NCBI RefSeq assembly: GCF_032452875.1
Contig: NC_083869.1
Span: forward strand, 126,734,001 to 126,798,000
DNA length: 64,000 nucleotides
DNA from: Bos javanicus
Taxonomy: Eukaryota; Chordata; Mammalia; Artiodactyla; Bovidae
Direction of reading: 5' to 3'
Shown: positions 45,101 to 60,100 of the stretch, piece by piece
How the letters are laid out: the number at the start of each line of letters is the position of its first letter
Numbering within the stretch: the first letter of the stretch is position 1
The notes under the pieces: model-generated
What the model was told of the DNA's origin: nothing
What the model saw: only the letters and a program-made list of their open reading frames with translations
Database searches by the model: none
Translations under genes and position numbers: made by a program

Positions 45101-48100
45101 CTTTGCTTTCTGCCCTAAGGGTGGTGTCATCTGCATATCTGAGGTTATTGTTATTTCTCCTGGCAATCTTGATTCCAGCTTGTGCTTCCTCCAGCCCAGC
45201 ATTTCTCATAATGTACTCTGCATATAAGTTAAATAAGCTGGGTGACAATATACAGGCTTGACATACTCCTTTTCTTATTTGGAACCAGTCTGTTGTTCCA
45301 TGTCCAGTTCTAACTGTTGCTTCCTGACCTGCATACAGGTTTCTCAAGAGGCAGGTCAGGTGGTCTGGTATTCCCATCTCTTTCAGAATTTTCCACAGTT
45401 GATTGTGATCCACACAGTCAAAGGCTTTGGCATAGTCAATAAAGCAGAAATAGATGTTTTCCTGGAACTCTGGTTCCTCTGCCTTTTCTAAAACCAGCTT
45501 GAACATCTGGAAGTTCATGGTTCACGTATTGCTGAAGACTTGCTTGGAGAATTCTGAGCATTACTTTACTAGCGTGTGAGATGAGTGCAATTGTGGCGGT
45601 AGTTTGAGCATTCTTTGGCGTTGCCTTTCTTTGGGATTGGAATGAAAACTGACCTTTTCCAGTCCTGTGGCCACTGCTGAGTTTTCCAAATTTGCTGGCA
45701 TATTGAGTGCAGCATTTTCACAGCATCATCTTTCAGGATTTGAAATAGCTCAACTGGGATTTCATCACCTCCACTAGCTTTGTTCGTAGTGATGCTTCCT
45801 AAGGCCTACTTGACTTCACATTCCAAGATGTCTGGCTCTATGTGAGTGATCACACCATCGTGATTAACTGGGTCGTGAAGATCTTTTTTGTACAGTTCTT
45901 CCGTGTATTCTTGCCACCTCTTCTTAGTATCTTCTGCTTCTGTTAGGCCCATACTGTTTCTGTCCTTTATTGAGCCCATCCTTGCATGAAATGTTCCCTT
46001 GGTATCTCTAACTTTCTTGAAGAGATCTCTAGTCTTTCCCATTTTATTGTTTTCCTCTATTTCTTTGCACTGATTGCTGAGGAAGGCTTTATCTCTCCTT
46101 GCTATTCTTTGGAACTCTGCTTTCAAATGGGTATATCTTTCCTTTTCTCCTTTGCTTTTTGCTTCTCTTCTCTTCACAGCTATTTGTAAAGCCTCCTCAG
46201 ACAACCATTTTGCTTTTTTGCATTTCTTTTCCATGGGGATGGTCTTGATCCCTGTCTCCTATACAATGTCACGAACCTCCATCCATAGTTCATCAGGCAC
46301 TCTATCAGATCTAGTCCCTTAAATCTATTTCTACTTCCATTGTATAATCATAAGGGATTTGATTTAGGTCATACCTGAATGGTTTAGTGGTTTTCCCCAC
46401 TTTCTTCAATTTAAGTCTGAATTTGGCAATAAGGAGTTCATGATCTGAGCCACAATCTGCTCCCAGTCTTGTTTTTGCTGACTGTATAGAGCTTCTCCAT
46501 CTTTGGCTGCAAAGAATATAATCAATCTGATTTCAGTGTTGGCCATCTAGTGATGTCCATGTGTAGAGTCTTCTCTTGTGTTGTTGGAAGAGGGGTGTTG
46601 GCTATGACCAGTGCGTTCTTTTGACAAAACTCTATTAGCCTTTGCCCTGCTTCATTCCGTACTCTAAGGCCAAATTTGCCCATTACTCCAGGTGTTTCTT
46701 GACTTCCTACTTTTGTATTCCAGTCCCCTATAATGAAAAGGACGTCTTTTTGGGGTGTTAGTTCTAAAAGGTCTTGTAGGTCTTCACAGAACCATTCAAC
46801 TTCAGCTTCTTCAGCGTTACTGGTCAGGGCATACACTTGGATTACCATGATATTGAATGGTTTGCCTTGGAAACGAACAGAGATCATTCTGTCGTTTTTG
46901 AGATTGCATCCAAGTACTGCATTTCAGACTCTTCTGTTGACCATGATGGCTACTCCATTTCTTCTAAGGGATTCCTGCCCACAGTAGTAGATATAATGGT
47001 CATCTGAGTTAAATTCACCCATTCCAGTCCATTTTAGTTTGCTGATTCCTAAAATGTCGATGTTCACTCTTGCCATCTCCTGTTTGACCACTTTCAGTTT
47101 GCCTTGATTCATGGACCTAACATTCCAGGTTCCTATGCAATATTGCTCAATGGACCACAGCGTACCATAAATGCATTTATGCTAATTAGATGACTCAGAA
47201 CAGGAACTGATCACTACAAAAACCAATGGAGTTGAACCCAACTTCCTGTGAAAAGGGGACAAAAACAGGAGATTTGAGTTCAATCATGCCTATATGATAA
47301 AATCCCAATTAAAAACTCTGGACACCAAAGCTCAATGGAGCTTCCAGGTTGATGAACACATGCATGTGCTGGGAGGATGACAGGTTATAATTCCAAGAGG
47401 GAAAAGGTATGGAAGCCCTGCTTTTAGGACTTTCCCAGACCTCGTCCTATTTGTCTCTTGGCTTATCGTGATTTGTGTAACAAAACTGTCATCTGTGAAA
47501 TTACTGAACCTGAAGGTGTCATGGGAACCCCTGGATTTATAGCCAGTTGGTCAGAAATATAGGCAATCTAGGGAACCCAAAACTTGCAGTTGGCATCTGA
47601 AATAATAAATAAGCATAGTCTTTTGGGGGACCGTGTCCTTTAAACTTGTGGGGCCTGATGCTAACTCTGAGTGGTTTGCATCAGAACTGAATTGCAAAAG
47701 TATATATAACCGTATAGGTAGTATACATACAGCCCACCTGGTCTATTCTGATGAGACAGGTAATGGATTCCTCTCTAAACACTTCATATTATATAAAGCT
47801 AAGCAATCATCTGGAAGGGCTAAGGAGACTGTAAACTCTTTGAGAGAAGGGGCTGTGTCCATTTTGCTTTTATCAAATCCCCAACACACAGCACAATGCT
47901 TGGCACTAAGCAAGCAATCAATTAAGATTAGTTGAATGGAACCTTTTCTTTACTATTATGGCTTTTTCTTTGGCTTATGAAAAAGGAAGCTGGAGATAAA
48001 GCAGAGAATAAGGCAGATTTATTGATGCCAAAGAGGCTCAGGCCTAATTTGATCCAAAGACAATACAGTACTAAGAAGGATCCCTGAAAATCAGTTAAAA

Positions 48101-51100
48101 GCTTTACCCCAGGTACAATCTGTATCGTTCAAGCTCCATGTGATTCTCCAGACTCTCACATCTTAATATGCATCAGAATCACGTGGGAAGCTTATTGAAA
48201 ATGCTGATGGCCAACTCTTAATTTAAAAAATGGTAGGCCAGTCAGAGATGTTTATTTTTTCTCCCTTCCAAAATATTTCTAGAATGACAGGCATAAAATA
48301 AAATACCAATTTTTAAAAGGCAACAGAGGAGACAAAAGTATACAAGATAGGGGCTTTCGTGACGGTTCAGTGGCAAAGAATTTGCCACTGAAGAGACTTG
48401 GGTTTGATTCCTGGTCTGGAAGATTCCACGTGCTGTGGAGCAACTAAGACCCAGAGCCACAACTACTGAACCCACGCTCTAGAGTCCCAGAGCCACAACT
48501 ATGGAAGCCTGCATGCTCTGGAGGCTGTGCTTCATAAGAGAAGACAATGAGAAGTCACACTACAACTGGAGTGTAGCTCCTGCTCACCACAACTAGAGAA
48601 AAGCCCATGCAGCAAAAAAGATGCAGCACAGCCCCCCAAAAACAAATAAGAAAAGTATGTAAGATAGTTCAAGATGTTTTCAGAATATGAAAGGGAATGG
48701 GAGGGACAAATGATTTGGAGCAGAGGAGTTATAATTTGCAGTAGGAGTCACAGACAACTTGGAAGACAATGTGCCCTTCACAACCCACAAGAATCCCTTT
48801 ACTTGAAACACAAGATACCTGAGGCAGGTAGGTATCAGCCATAAACCTGAAAAATAGGGGAATTCACTGGAAGTCTATATTCAGGTTAGCTGGATATCAT
48901 TCTCACCCTAGGTTTTCCCAAAAGGAGACTGGAGATTTATTCTTTGAGGAGAAATCAAATCAGAGAGAGCCCAGCTCAGGGGTATCAGTCATGGCAGAGA
49001 GAGACAGAGAGTGAAGCACTGGGTTGAAAATAAGCATAAATAAGAATCTATGTGTAGAACTATGGGACTTTAAATCTAATTTCCTTCTCAGTGTTGAGAA
49101 CCCAAAGGCCAAAAGCATTCCTGTCCCCAGCCTCCCCACCAGGCAGCAGGCTGAAGATTCTTTTTTAGAGAGAGTAAGATGAGACATCAGATATTGACAT
49201 TTAAGGGTTCCCAAGTGAAAAGGGAAGACTAAGTCTGATCATCCCACAGGGAAGCCCACCAGGCAACTTCCATGAACCCAGAGCTTCCATGCAATTTAAA
49301 AATACTGTATTCTTAAATATGAGCACTCTTTCATTCAAGGATCATCAATCCTCTAACGTGTAAGACACAAAAACAAAATAAGACCTGAAAGAAACACTAT
49401 AAGCAGATGCAGATATCCCAAAAGGCATAATCAATATCATCAGAGAAAAGATACTGCATTCATGAAACAAAAATAGCAAAAAAATGCAATAAGTAAGAGA
49501 ACACTATTCAAAAATACAGACGTATATGTCAGGAGAAAGAAAAGAGTTGAGGACAGCTAATTCTGTAGAGTGGGGCTGATATTGATATTGATGTTGATGT
49601 TTGATAACATGTTGGTTATTTAACTTAGACACATGTATTATTTCGATTACAAGTTTTTTTTCTCTTTTTTTTCAAACAAGCCTCTAAGTCCACGCTGTAC
49701 CAATGCACCAATATCGCCTGGTAAGATTGTCAGAAATGCAGAATCCCAGGGCTGTCTCCCCTTCCAAAACTACTGAATCTGGATCTGTATTTTCATCAAG
49801 ATCTCCAAATGATTCTTAAACACATTAAAGTTTAAGAAGCACTGCTTTAGCTGACTTTGATGCAAGTGGTCCAGAGCTAAACGTTATTAAACTGGTCCCC
49901 CAAGAATATCTGTATTAGAGCAACCCGTGAACAGAACCAGAAGATTTAGCTCCTTCTATGAAAACCAATCTCAACCTGAGGCAATTCTAAGAGCACTGGC
50001 AAATATGTAAAAACTCCCAAAACAACTGCATATGTGGGATTCTTCACCTACTTTTTAGGTAGAAGTGAGAAGAAATCATGCTGAATGATGTACCACAGGT
50101 ACATCTTGCAACAGTACCATTTGGTATGACTGGTCAGACTGGTTTTTCACCTAGGCCAGCTGGTTCCCCATCACAACCTGGGACAGGGAGAGATTATACA
50201 CTGTGATAGTTTTGCGGGGATGAAGCAGGTATGAAGGGTTCCATTTCAAACAAACCAGTCCTGCATGAGAAGTCAATGTAGGGTGTCTCACCCAATTGTC
50301 TCCTCCAGGTTCCAAGAACAGTTTGGCAGGAAAGGGCTGACTGCCAATTCTTTTGTGAATTAGAAAGCTATCAGCTCCTTAGCTCACCCTTTCTTCTTGT
50401 TTCTTCCCTTCCTCCGAATGCTTCTGCAGTGCCACTCTGAGTGACTCTCTGATGAGCTGGACTTCAACTTCTGAAGCAGAGAGTTTCTTTTCAAGCTCGA
50501 TCTTTTCTTTGCTCAAGGCTTCTGTCTTCTGTGCAAACTGTGCACGTAAGAAAGTGTTCTCTCGCTGCAATTCCTGCAGAAAGATTTGCAATATGTAACT
50601 GTTCCTTACCTTGAGAGTCCCATGTACTTTACTTATACCTAGCATACTTTGTGGTCGAATATCAATTTTCTCTAAGAATTTCTGCAAGCAGTGCTTCTCA
50701 AAGTGTGGTCCTAGGACTAACAGGGGCTTCCTTGATAGTTCAGTTGGTAAAGAATCCACCTGCAATGTGGGAAATCTGGGTTCGATCCCTGGGCTGGGAA
50801 GATCCCCTGGAGAAGGGAAAGGCTACTGACTCCAGTATTCTGGCCTGGAGAACTTCGTGGACTGCATAGTCCATGGAGTCACAAAGAGTTGGATACAACT
50901 GAGCGACTTTCACTTTTAGGACTAACAGCTTCAGCATTACCTGGGAACTTGTTAGAAATGCAAATTCTTAAGTCCAACTCCCAGGCCCAGTGAATCAGAA
51001 ACTCTGGGGATGGATGTTAATAATGTGTGTTTTAACAAGCCCTCCAGGTGATTCAGATGCACACTCAAATTTCGAACCACTGGCTTAAAGCAATATTCAA

Positions 51101-54100
51101 GGACGAGTCATGTAACAAAGGAATACAGGACAATACATCAGCAGACCTGGGCTCAAGGCCTGGTTCTCCTCCACTCATTCTTTATATGACTTAAGGCAAA
51201 TTCTTCCTCCTTCCTGGGCCTCAATTTTCTCATCAGTAAATGAGAAGACTGAGATATATTTTATGTAATGGCCATTCTCACACTAACATTCTGATTCTCC
51301 AAAATGGAACATTGTCTTAAGAAGCCCACTAGGTGGCAAAGCCAGTACAGTACTATAGTCTGTCTAATACTCATCACTCAAAAGCCCAAATTGCAGAAGA
51401 AGCTTGGCCAACATCGTTCAGAGCTACTGACCTGAGTGAAAGCATAGTTTTCCCTCAGTTGCTCCTAGACATGGAAGAATAAAAATGGGAATGGCTCTAA
51501 ATCCAGTGCTACCTCTGCTTCTCTCTTCATTTGGCCAGGGCTGGTAGATCAAGACTTCTCAGAACATCACTCAATTCTAGGACCTTACTATGAACCTTGC
51601 TCTGCCTTCCTTTTCTCCCAAGTATGTCCTGATATCAAGGCACCTGGACTTCCACTTGATTCCATCCTCAGGCCTTTTCTGCCCCCTCAAGAGCAGAACA
51701 GGAGATGTTCTATAATTAAGAATGTTTACTTTCTGAGGGCAAGAATACCTTACTTCACTTGGTCCATTTTCTATCTCCTGGATACCTACCAGTGCCAAGC
51801 ACAGGGAAGATACTGAGTTATGACAAGCAGAATGCCATCCTGGCTGCCAAGGCTTACCTGCAGCCTCAGCAAGCAGACGTCCCCAAAGGGGGCAGGGCGG
51901 CCTAAAAGAGCACTGTGGACTTGCAGTTCACTCTCTCGCACCTTCTGCTCCAGCTGAGAGATATGTTTCCTCTGCCTGCAAAAGTCAGAACAGAATGAGG
52001 CCCAGGGTCCTTGACACAAACCCACTTGTAATATGAGCCCCAACTTTTCTTAAATAGGTAAAAACCTATTTACAAAATACACTTTGTAAACAAAGACCTT
52101 GGATTCTCGGGTAGTGCTGAAGGAGGAAATGCAAAGAAGAAAACTGACTGAGGCAAAATGAAGAAAGATCAGCTGCAAAGACCCAGCTGCCTCCTCTAGG
52201 CATTCCCCACAGCCCCTACAGAGATATGTAACAAACCTATCATATTATTCACACACAGAACTAGGCTACTTATCATGAGGCAAAGTAGGGGTCTAAACAG
52301 AGGAGGATGCACTGCCCTTGGGGAGATGTCATCAGTTGGGGGCCTATGGCCCCTTGCCCCCTTACTTGTCAATAAGGAGCTCCTTTTCCTTCAGAAGGTG
52401 TTCATTACTGTTCAAGATGCTCATCCATTGTGCTGGGTCTAACGTGGGCAATGAAGGAGAAAAACCAGCAGGATGGTGGCAGACGGCTCCATTCTGAAGC
52501 TGGAAGACAAACAGGCCCAGTGGGACTTAATGTTAACCTACAGGCACCTGAAAGCACCTATAAAGTGCCCAGCTGTGTCTGTAGTCAAGATTCACTTTGG
52601 CTCAGTTGGAGAAGGCCCACTGTTTATGAAATAATTTTAGCTCTGATGCATGACTGGAAAGAACCTGCCTGACAGACTTCTGCCAACTGGACACTCCCTG
52701 CTCAGAAAGGCTCTAGTTTCTAAGAAAAGGTCAGTTTATCTTTCTTTATCTGGAACAAAAGCAAATCAGAAGCTAAGATGCCCTCACCAACCAGGAAAGG
52801 AGAATGTGTCTTGCTTCCTTTCTCCCCATTCTTAGTAAGTACAAGAACTTTCAAAAAACAAAACAAAACAAAACAACAAACACAAAAGTAGTACAGTGGA
52901 AAGAATACGGGAATAAAAGATAGTTTTGAACCCTAGAGCTCTGCCACTTAAACCAGGTCTGTGTCTCTGGACAGATTAGTTATTCCAAGAACCTGGTAAA
53001 TTTCTACATTTACCTCATCAGAGTAAGGATCAAATAATATTCTGTATGTTAAAGTACCTAGCCTAGTGACTGTTATGTAAGTACATAACACATAATCAGT
53101 GTTAGTGTCCTACTTCTGGGTTTCTCTTTGTAACCCTCTGCTTTGGAGAACCAATCTGGTGTTTAGAACCAACAGATTTGATGACATTCACAAGATTGCC
53201 TATCTACAAACATCTTCCCTCCTTTTTACAAACACTTTCTTTGGAGTCAAAACTTATAAGAAAACCTATATAGTTCTAAGATAAGCACAGAAACTGCGAA
53301 GTCCAAGGAAAGAAAGGCCTCTACCTGCATTTGCTCCATCTGTAAACGGATCAACTCCAGCTGCTGCCGACAAGTGCTGAGCTCACAAGATCGCTCGCGG
53401 GAATGCCAAGGGTCAGGATTCGGCTGCCACACCTGAGAAGGGAGAGGCTTGGAGAGCCCAGGAGCAGGCTGGAGTCCCAAAGGAAGAACCCCACTGCTGC
53501 CAGGGTGTGGTCCATTCCGCTCACATACTGCCCCGCTGCCCGGTGCCTTCTTGGTCTCAGGCAACCCTTTGTATAGCTCCTTGTTTGTGTCGGTTCTTGG
53601 GTTGTGGAAGTAGACTCGGTAGTGGGGATCTGAATAAAGTGTCTCCAGCATTGCCGACTGATTGAGGGTAGACTCCATATTGGGAACATCAAACTTTCTC
53701 GCTTCTTCTTCTCTTTCATGGCCCACTGCTGGAAACCAGGATTGCTCAACTCCATTTTCTCCAGCAGCACCACAAAGATACATGAAATCTCTAGAAAGGC
53801 CTGGAGAACGTTTCATTGAACTGAGGTCTCCATTTCTTGTCATCCCCACACTTTCAGCCAACCCTGACAAAGGAAGTTTGGTAGAGGATCCGGCAGCAGA
53901 ATTTGGCTTGGAAGGAGAGGTCCCCAAAGTAGAAGGTATCACATGGGCTGTTGGAATGGTTACGTGACTTTTGATGGGCTGGAAAGAAGGACTGCTACTT
54001 GAACTGCAAAAATCTGTGGAGAGAATAGTCTTCCGTAAGTCAAAATCAAAGCAGCAAGCTTTTTTTGAGTTTGGCTGCTATGCCAGACATTCTCTGCCCG

Positions 54101-57100
54101 AGAGCAGGCAGAGAGGGCACTTTCACAAGTATCAGGCAGAAAAATATAGCAGCCTAAATGGGAGATGTGTGTTCTAGGATCTCAAATGCCATTCCCAAGG
54201 CAAACCAAAGAAAGGTAACATTGGCTTCACTTTTAATTTATACTGTCCTTTGTATTTGAAAGGGCTTCCCTGGTGGCTCAGAGGTTAAAGTGTCTGCCTC
54301 CAATGCGGGAGACCTGGGTTCGATCCCTGGGTTGGAAAGATCCCCTGGAGAAAGAAATGGCAACCCACTCCAGTATTCTTGCCCAAAGAATCCCATGGAC
54401 GGAGGAGCCTGGTGGGCCACACTCCACGGGGTTGCAAAGAGTCGGACACAGCTAAAATCCTGCCAGTCAATAAAGCTGAAAACTGAACTTAAAAAAAAAA
54501 AAAATCACTTACTTAAGGGAACTGGATTAGGTCCTACTCTTCCAAGAGCTGGGCGACTCTAAGCTATAATCCAATCTAATAAAAATGTCTTTTCCAAGGG
54601 CTGCTGGAATCTTCTTTGATCTCCAAAAGCTCCACAGCAAAGGTGAACAATGGATCTAAACTATCCAAAGAATAAGGCAAACTGGATAGTGCTGCTTTGT
54701 GTCTGGGGCAGGGAGCACTGCATCTGAATCAGGATTCTGCTCTCTCTCCCACACGCCAGACCTGACTGCCAGGATATGTCAAGTTATTCTTAGCAACTCT
54801 CAGGTTTCATTCTAGCACAGTGAGCACTCTCAACTGGTAAACACTGAAATCCTCTTATTTTTTACTTTGCCTTTTATTTACCCCCTTGTTTGTACATAAC
54901 TGTGATTTTTCACTTTCCTTGAGACTGGATTTATGTTTCCTTTAGCTCCTGCCTAGTCTTGAGAGACAACTCTCCGATTGGCTCTGCTGCAGAAGGTTCA
55001 CATTTTTACTATTTCCAACTTTCAAGTGCTACTGTGAAGAGGACTACAAGGTCACAGAACAAACACAGGGCAGAGGGCCACAAGCAAAGTACAGGCAGGA
55101 ATATGAGGAAACACACCTATTGCCTTCAGCAGGCAGGGAACCAAGAGAGGGGGACGAGGAACAGAAGCGTCTCTCTTTCTCAACTGTGTCCAATAGTCTT
55201 TCCAAACTAAGCAACATCTACTGTGGAGAAGAATAGATCCCAAATTTGTTCCATTTTCCATCAACCAACACAGAACACACTCAGCCAATGAGGACTAACC
55301 TTTTCCAGAATTAAATGGGTATAGATCTGCTATCATCTTCTCATATGCATTTGTAAGCAGTTCTTTAAAAACAAGCAAGCCAAATTATCCCTTATAATGT
55401 ATGCAGAGTATCTAATTTCCTCTACTCAGATGATCGTGGGGCTATATAAAATACCATAGTAAAAACAAACCAGAAGCAAACCAACCAGTAATTTTTGATG
55501 ACATGCATCAGCTTCTCAGGACCAAGAAAGAAGGACATTTCAAGAGTCAAAGGACACTATTTGTGATGTCCTGAAACTTAAATCCAGAACTAGTCACAGG
55601 GTTAAGGTAGACTGGTGGTGATGAAGATTCTAAGACTAGAAAGCTCTCTCCTTGAAATCTTCCATAGTGATACCATAACATTCTCTCATCAAGGGTCCCC
55701 ACTCTCCAAATATAATAATGGAAGAGAAGACAGTAAGATTTTGGTTATGAGGGCTACTACTACGCTGAACTCGGCAACACCTTCTTCCATCCTCCATCCA
55801 CGGCACCACGCTCTCTCACGTCTCACCAAATTCAGTTTTGAGCCCATAATGCCCAAAGGAGTAATGCCAAAACCTAAGTCACGAAGAAAGGTACCAACTG
55901 CCCCAAAAGAATATTGTTTCTCTAATTTTCTGGTGAGTATGGTCCATCTATGGATGATGAAATGAAGTCTGTCAGCACTTGTCATTTATCTACTGGGTTT
56001 ATCTATTTACATTAGGAAATTGTGTGATTCCGAGAAAGTACTATAAAATGTCAAGTTACATTAAAGTCTGGATTGTGTTTCAGAGCATTTTGAAACAAAA
56101 CAGCAACACATTTTCAAAAGGGTCACTATCTTCTATAATTTTCAAAGGCTATTCAAATTTAGCATATGAGATATGTGATTTTTTTAATATGAGCTATTTC
56201 AAATCCTAAAAGATGATGCTGTGAAAGTGCTGCACTCAATACGTCAGCATACTTGGAAAACTCAGCAGTGGCCACAGGACTGGAAAAGGTCAGTTTTCAT
56301 TCCAATCCCAAAGAAAGGCAATGCCAAAGAATGCTCAAACTACCGCACAATTGCACTCATCTCACACGCTAGTAAAGTGATGCTCAAAATTCTCCAAGCC
56401 AGGCTTCAGCAATATATGAACCATGAACTTCCAGATGTTCAAGCTGGTTTTAGAAAAGGCAGAGGAACCAGAGATCAAATTGCCAACATCCGCTGGGTCA
56501 TCGAAAAAGCAAGAGAGTTCCAGGAAAACATCTATTTCTGCTTTATTGACTATGCCAAAGCCTTTGAATGTGTGGATCACAATCAACTGTGGAAAATTCT
56601 GAAAGAGACAGGAATACCAGAACACCTGACCTGTCTCTTGAGAAACCTGTATGCAGGTCAGGAAGCAACAGTTAGAACTGGACATGGAACAACAGATTGG
56701 TTCCAAATAGGAAAAGGAGTAGTACATCAAGGCTGTATATTGTCACCCAGCTTATTTAACTTATATGCAGAGTACATCATGAGAAATGCTGGGCTGGAAG
56801 AAGCACAAGCTGGAATCAAGATTGCCGGGAGAAATATCAATAACCTCAGATATGCAGATGACACCACCTTTATGGCAGAAAGTGAAGAGGAACTAAGAAG
56901 GCTTTTGATGAAAGTCAAAGAGGAAAGAGGAAAGTGAAAGAGGAAAGTGAAAGAGAAGCTCAACATTCAGAAAACGAAGGTCATGGCATCTGGTCCCCTC
57001 ATTTCATGAGAAACAGATGAGGAAACAGTGGAAACAGTGTCAGACTTCATTTTTTTGGGCTCCGAAATCACTGCAGATGGTGACTGCAGCCACGAAATTA

Positions 57101-60100
57101 AAAGACGCTTACTCCTTGGAAGGAAAGTTATGACCAACCTAGATAGCATATTCAAAAGCAGAGACATTACTTTGCCAACAAAGGTCCATCTAGTCAAGGC
57201 TATGGTTTTTCCAGTGGTCATGTATGGACGTGAGAGTTGGACGGTGAAGAAAGCTGAGCACCGAAGAATTGATGGTTTTGAACTGTGGTGCTGGAGAAGA
57301 CTCTTGAGAGTCCCTTGACTGCAAAGAGATCGAACTGGTCCATTCTAAAGGAGATCAGTCCTGGGTGTTCACTGGAAGGACTGACGCTAAAGCTGAAACT
57401 TCAATACTTTGGCCACCTCACGCAAAGAGTTGACTCAATGGAAAAGATTCTCATGCTGGGAGGGATTGGGGGCAGGAGGAGAAGGGGACGACAGAGGTTG
57501 AGATCGCTGGATGGCATCACTGACTAGATGGACATGAGTTTGAGTGAACTCCAGGAGTTGGTGATGGACAGGGAGGCTTGGAGTGCTGCAATTCATGGGG
57601 TCACTAAGAGTTGGACACAACTGAGCAACTGAACTGAACAATTCACCAAATCATTGGGTTTTTGCCACTTCAAGGATATATCTCTAAACCTCTCCTTTCC
57701 TCAAACATACTCCCTGGCCCTCAACTCCCACCCCTCACCAAAAACAATTCATTCTTTCTAGCAACCCTCCTTTCTTGGTAAGGGGCAGACTTAGCTATTG
57801 CTAAATTTTGGTCACTTCTCCTATATCCCTTACTGGTTTATGAAGTTCGGTAGTCTGAAATAAGCCAGTGATGATTTCAGTCTTTATCAAAAAACTGAAA
57901 GACTTCTGAGCTCTCAGGTATCTACCTCTATCCTGTCCCTTGAGAATCTTCAAGGTAAAACACCTTAGTGAAGGGTAGAATCAAAAACCTAAATGGGGAA
58001 TTCCCTGGCAGTTCAATGGTTAGGACTCCAGGCTTTCACTGCAGAGGCCTGGGTTCAATCCTCAGTTGGGGAACTAAGATCCTACAAGTTGCACAGAACA
58101 ACCAGGAAAAGCAAAATGAAACAAAAAACCCTAAATGTCCATCAGCAAATGAATGAATAAAGATGTGGTACATATATTCAATGGAGTATTACTTAACCAT
58201 AAAAAAGAAAAGAAAGAAAAATGAAATAAAGCCATTTGCAATAACATGAATGGACCTGGAGATTATCATACTGAGTCAGACAAAGATAAATATCATATCA
58301 TATAATATCACTTATATGTGGAACCTAAAAAAATCATACAGATAAACTTATTTACAAACAGAAAATAGACTCATAGACTTAGAGAATGAATTTACGGTTA
58401 CCAAACGGGAAAGGTGAAGAGGAGGGAAAAATTAGGATTTGGGGATTAACATACTATTGTAATCAACAAGGACCTACTGTATAGCACAGCGATCTCTACT
58501 CAATATTTTATAATATTCTAAATGGGAAATGAATATGAAAAAGAATAGATATATGTGTATATTTAACTGAATTACTTTGCCATACACCTGAAATTAACAC
58601 AACATTGTAAATCAGCTGCACTCCATTATAAAATAAAAAAATCTTTAAATAGAAAGAAAGAACACCTAATGAACTATATTTTACACCAGTCACAAATGTT
58701 CTTGTCACCTGGGCTCCAAATAAACCAAGATATAGCCATGAACAAAATAAGCAAAAAATAAAATTAAGACCACAGTATATAACATGGCAGAAAAGAAACC
58801 TTAGATCCTTTTAAAAGAAACTTCTAGATCAATGGCTTTGGCCACCATGTCAAGACTACTATAATTTAAAAAAGAACACATAACTGGCAATTCCCTGGTG
58901 GTCCAGTGGTTAAGACCCTAAGCTTTCACCTCTGGGGACCCAAGTTTGATCTCTGGTCAGGTAACTGAGATCAATTGTGGTAACAAGCCACACACTCAGA
59001 CAAAAAAATTAAAAATAAAAATGCACTAGGAAGGAAATATAAATATAATTTCCCCAAAGATATAAAAAGCATGCAGAGTTACACACAATCTATCTAACAA
59101 TTTTACTGGATGAGATACAGCCAGTCAATTCAACAGGGGGAAAAATCTAGACAACTGTTTGATTTTTCAAAACTCAATTATTTAGTCAAAATGAAAAAGA
59201 TCCTATGACTGCCCATGTAGACAAAACCTTAACAAGTCCTAAGTACATTGACAGTAATACTTTTGATTACACAAGTGATGGAAAGAATACTACAGGTGGG
59301 AGACCTGAATTTGATAATTAGCTGTGTGACATTAGGCAAGTTACTTAACCCTGTGTGGAATTTTTGTTACTCATTTGCAAAAATGAACTGGATTAAGTGA
59401 TTTTTAAAGTCCTGTCTATTAAAATCTATTATTCCATTTACTCAATATTTATTGACACTGTGCCCATATACACATAGTTATCAAATCAAATGCCAGGTGC
59501 CCAGGAGTCAGTACTAGTATTTTATTCTTCAAAATAGAAGATTTTTTCCCAAACATTTGTTTGTTTTTTTAAAAAAAACCAGCTTTACTGAGATATAGTT
59601 CACATACCATACAATTTTCACCCACTTAAGACACACAATTCAATGTTTTTTTAGTATATTCACAGAATTATGTGACCATCACTACAATCAAGTTTAGAAC
59701 ATTTTCATCATCACCAAAGAAACCTTTTTACCCTCTAGAGGTCATGCTGCATTTACTCTAACTTCATAGCCTTGCTGCTGCTACTGCTCCTAAGTCGCTT
59801 CAGTTGTGTCCGACTCTGTGCGACCCCACAGATGGCAGCCCACCAGGCTCCCCTGTCCCTGGGATTTTCCAGGCAAGAACACGAGTGGGTTGCCATTTCC
59901 TTCTTCAATGCATGAAAGTGAAAAGTGAAAGTGAAGTCGCTCAGTCGTGTCCGACTCTTAGCGACCCCATGGATTGCAGCCTACCAGGCTCCTCCGTCCA
60001 TGGGATTTGCCAGGCAAGAGTACTGAAGTGGGGTGCCATTGCCTTCTCCGTCATAGCCTTAGGCAACCACTAAATCTTTCTGTCTCTATATAAATTGGCC

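Larger units (their letters stand above)
47158..50387 (-). other. Remainder of the CEP85 intron upstream of the BovB copy
   Basis: AT-rich intron with a CHR SINE and two MER5-like relics. No exon or RNA gene is recognised. Confidence 0.55.

Noticed and set aside
54261..54340. tRNA-like A and B boxes at the heads of many Bov-tA and CHR SINEs
   Set aside because: These are tRNA-Glu-derived SINE promoters, not tRNA genes; they lack a closed cloverleaf and continue into the SINE body.
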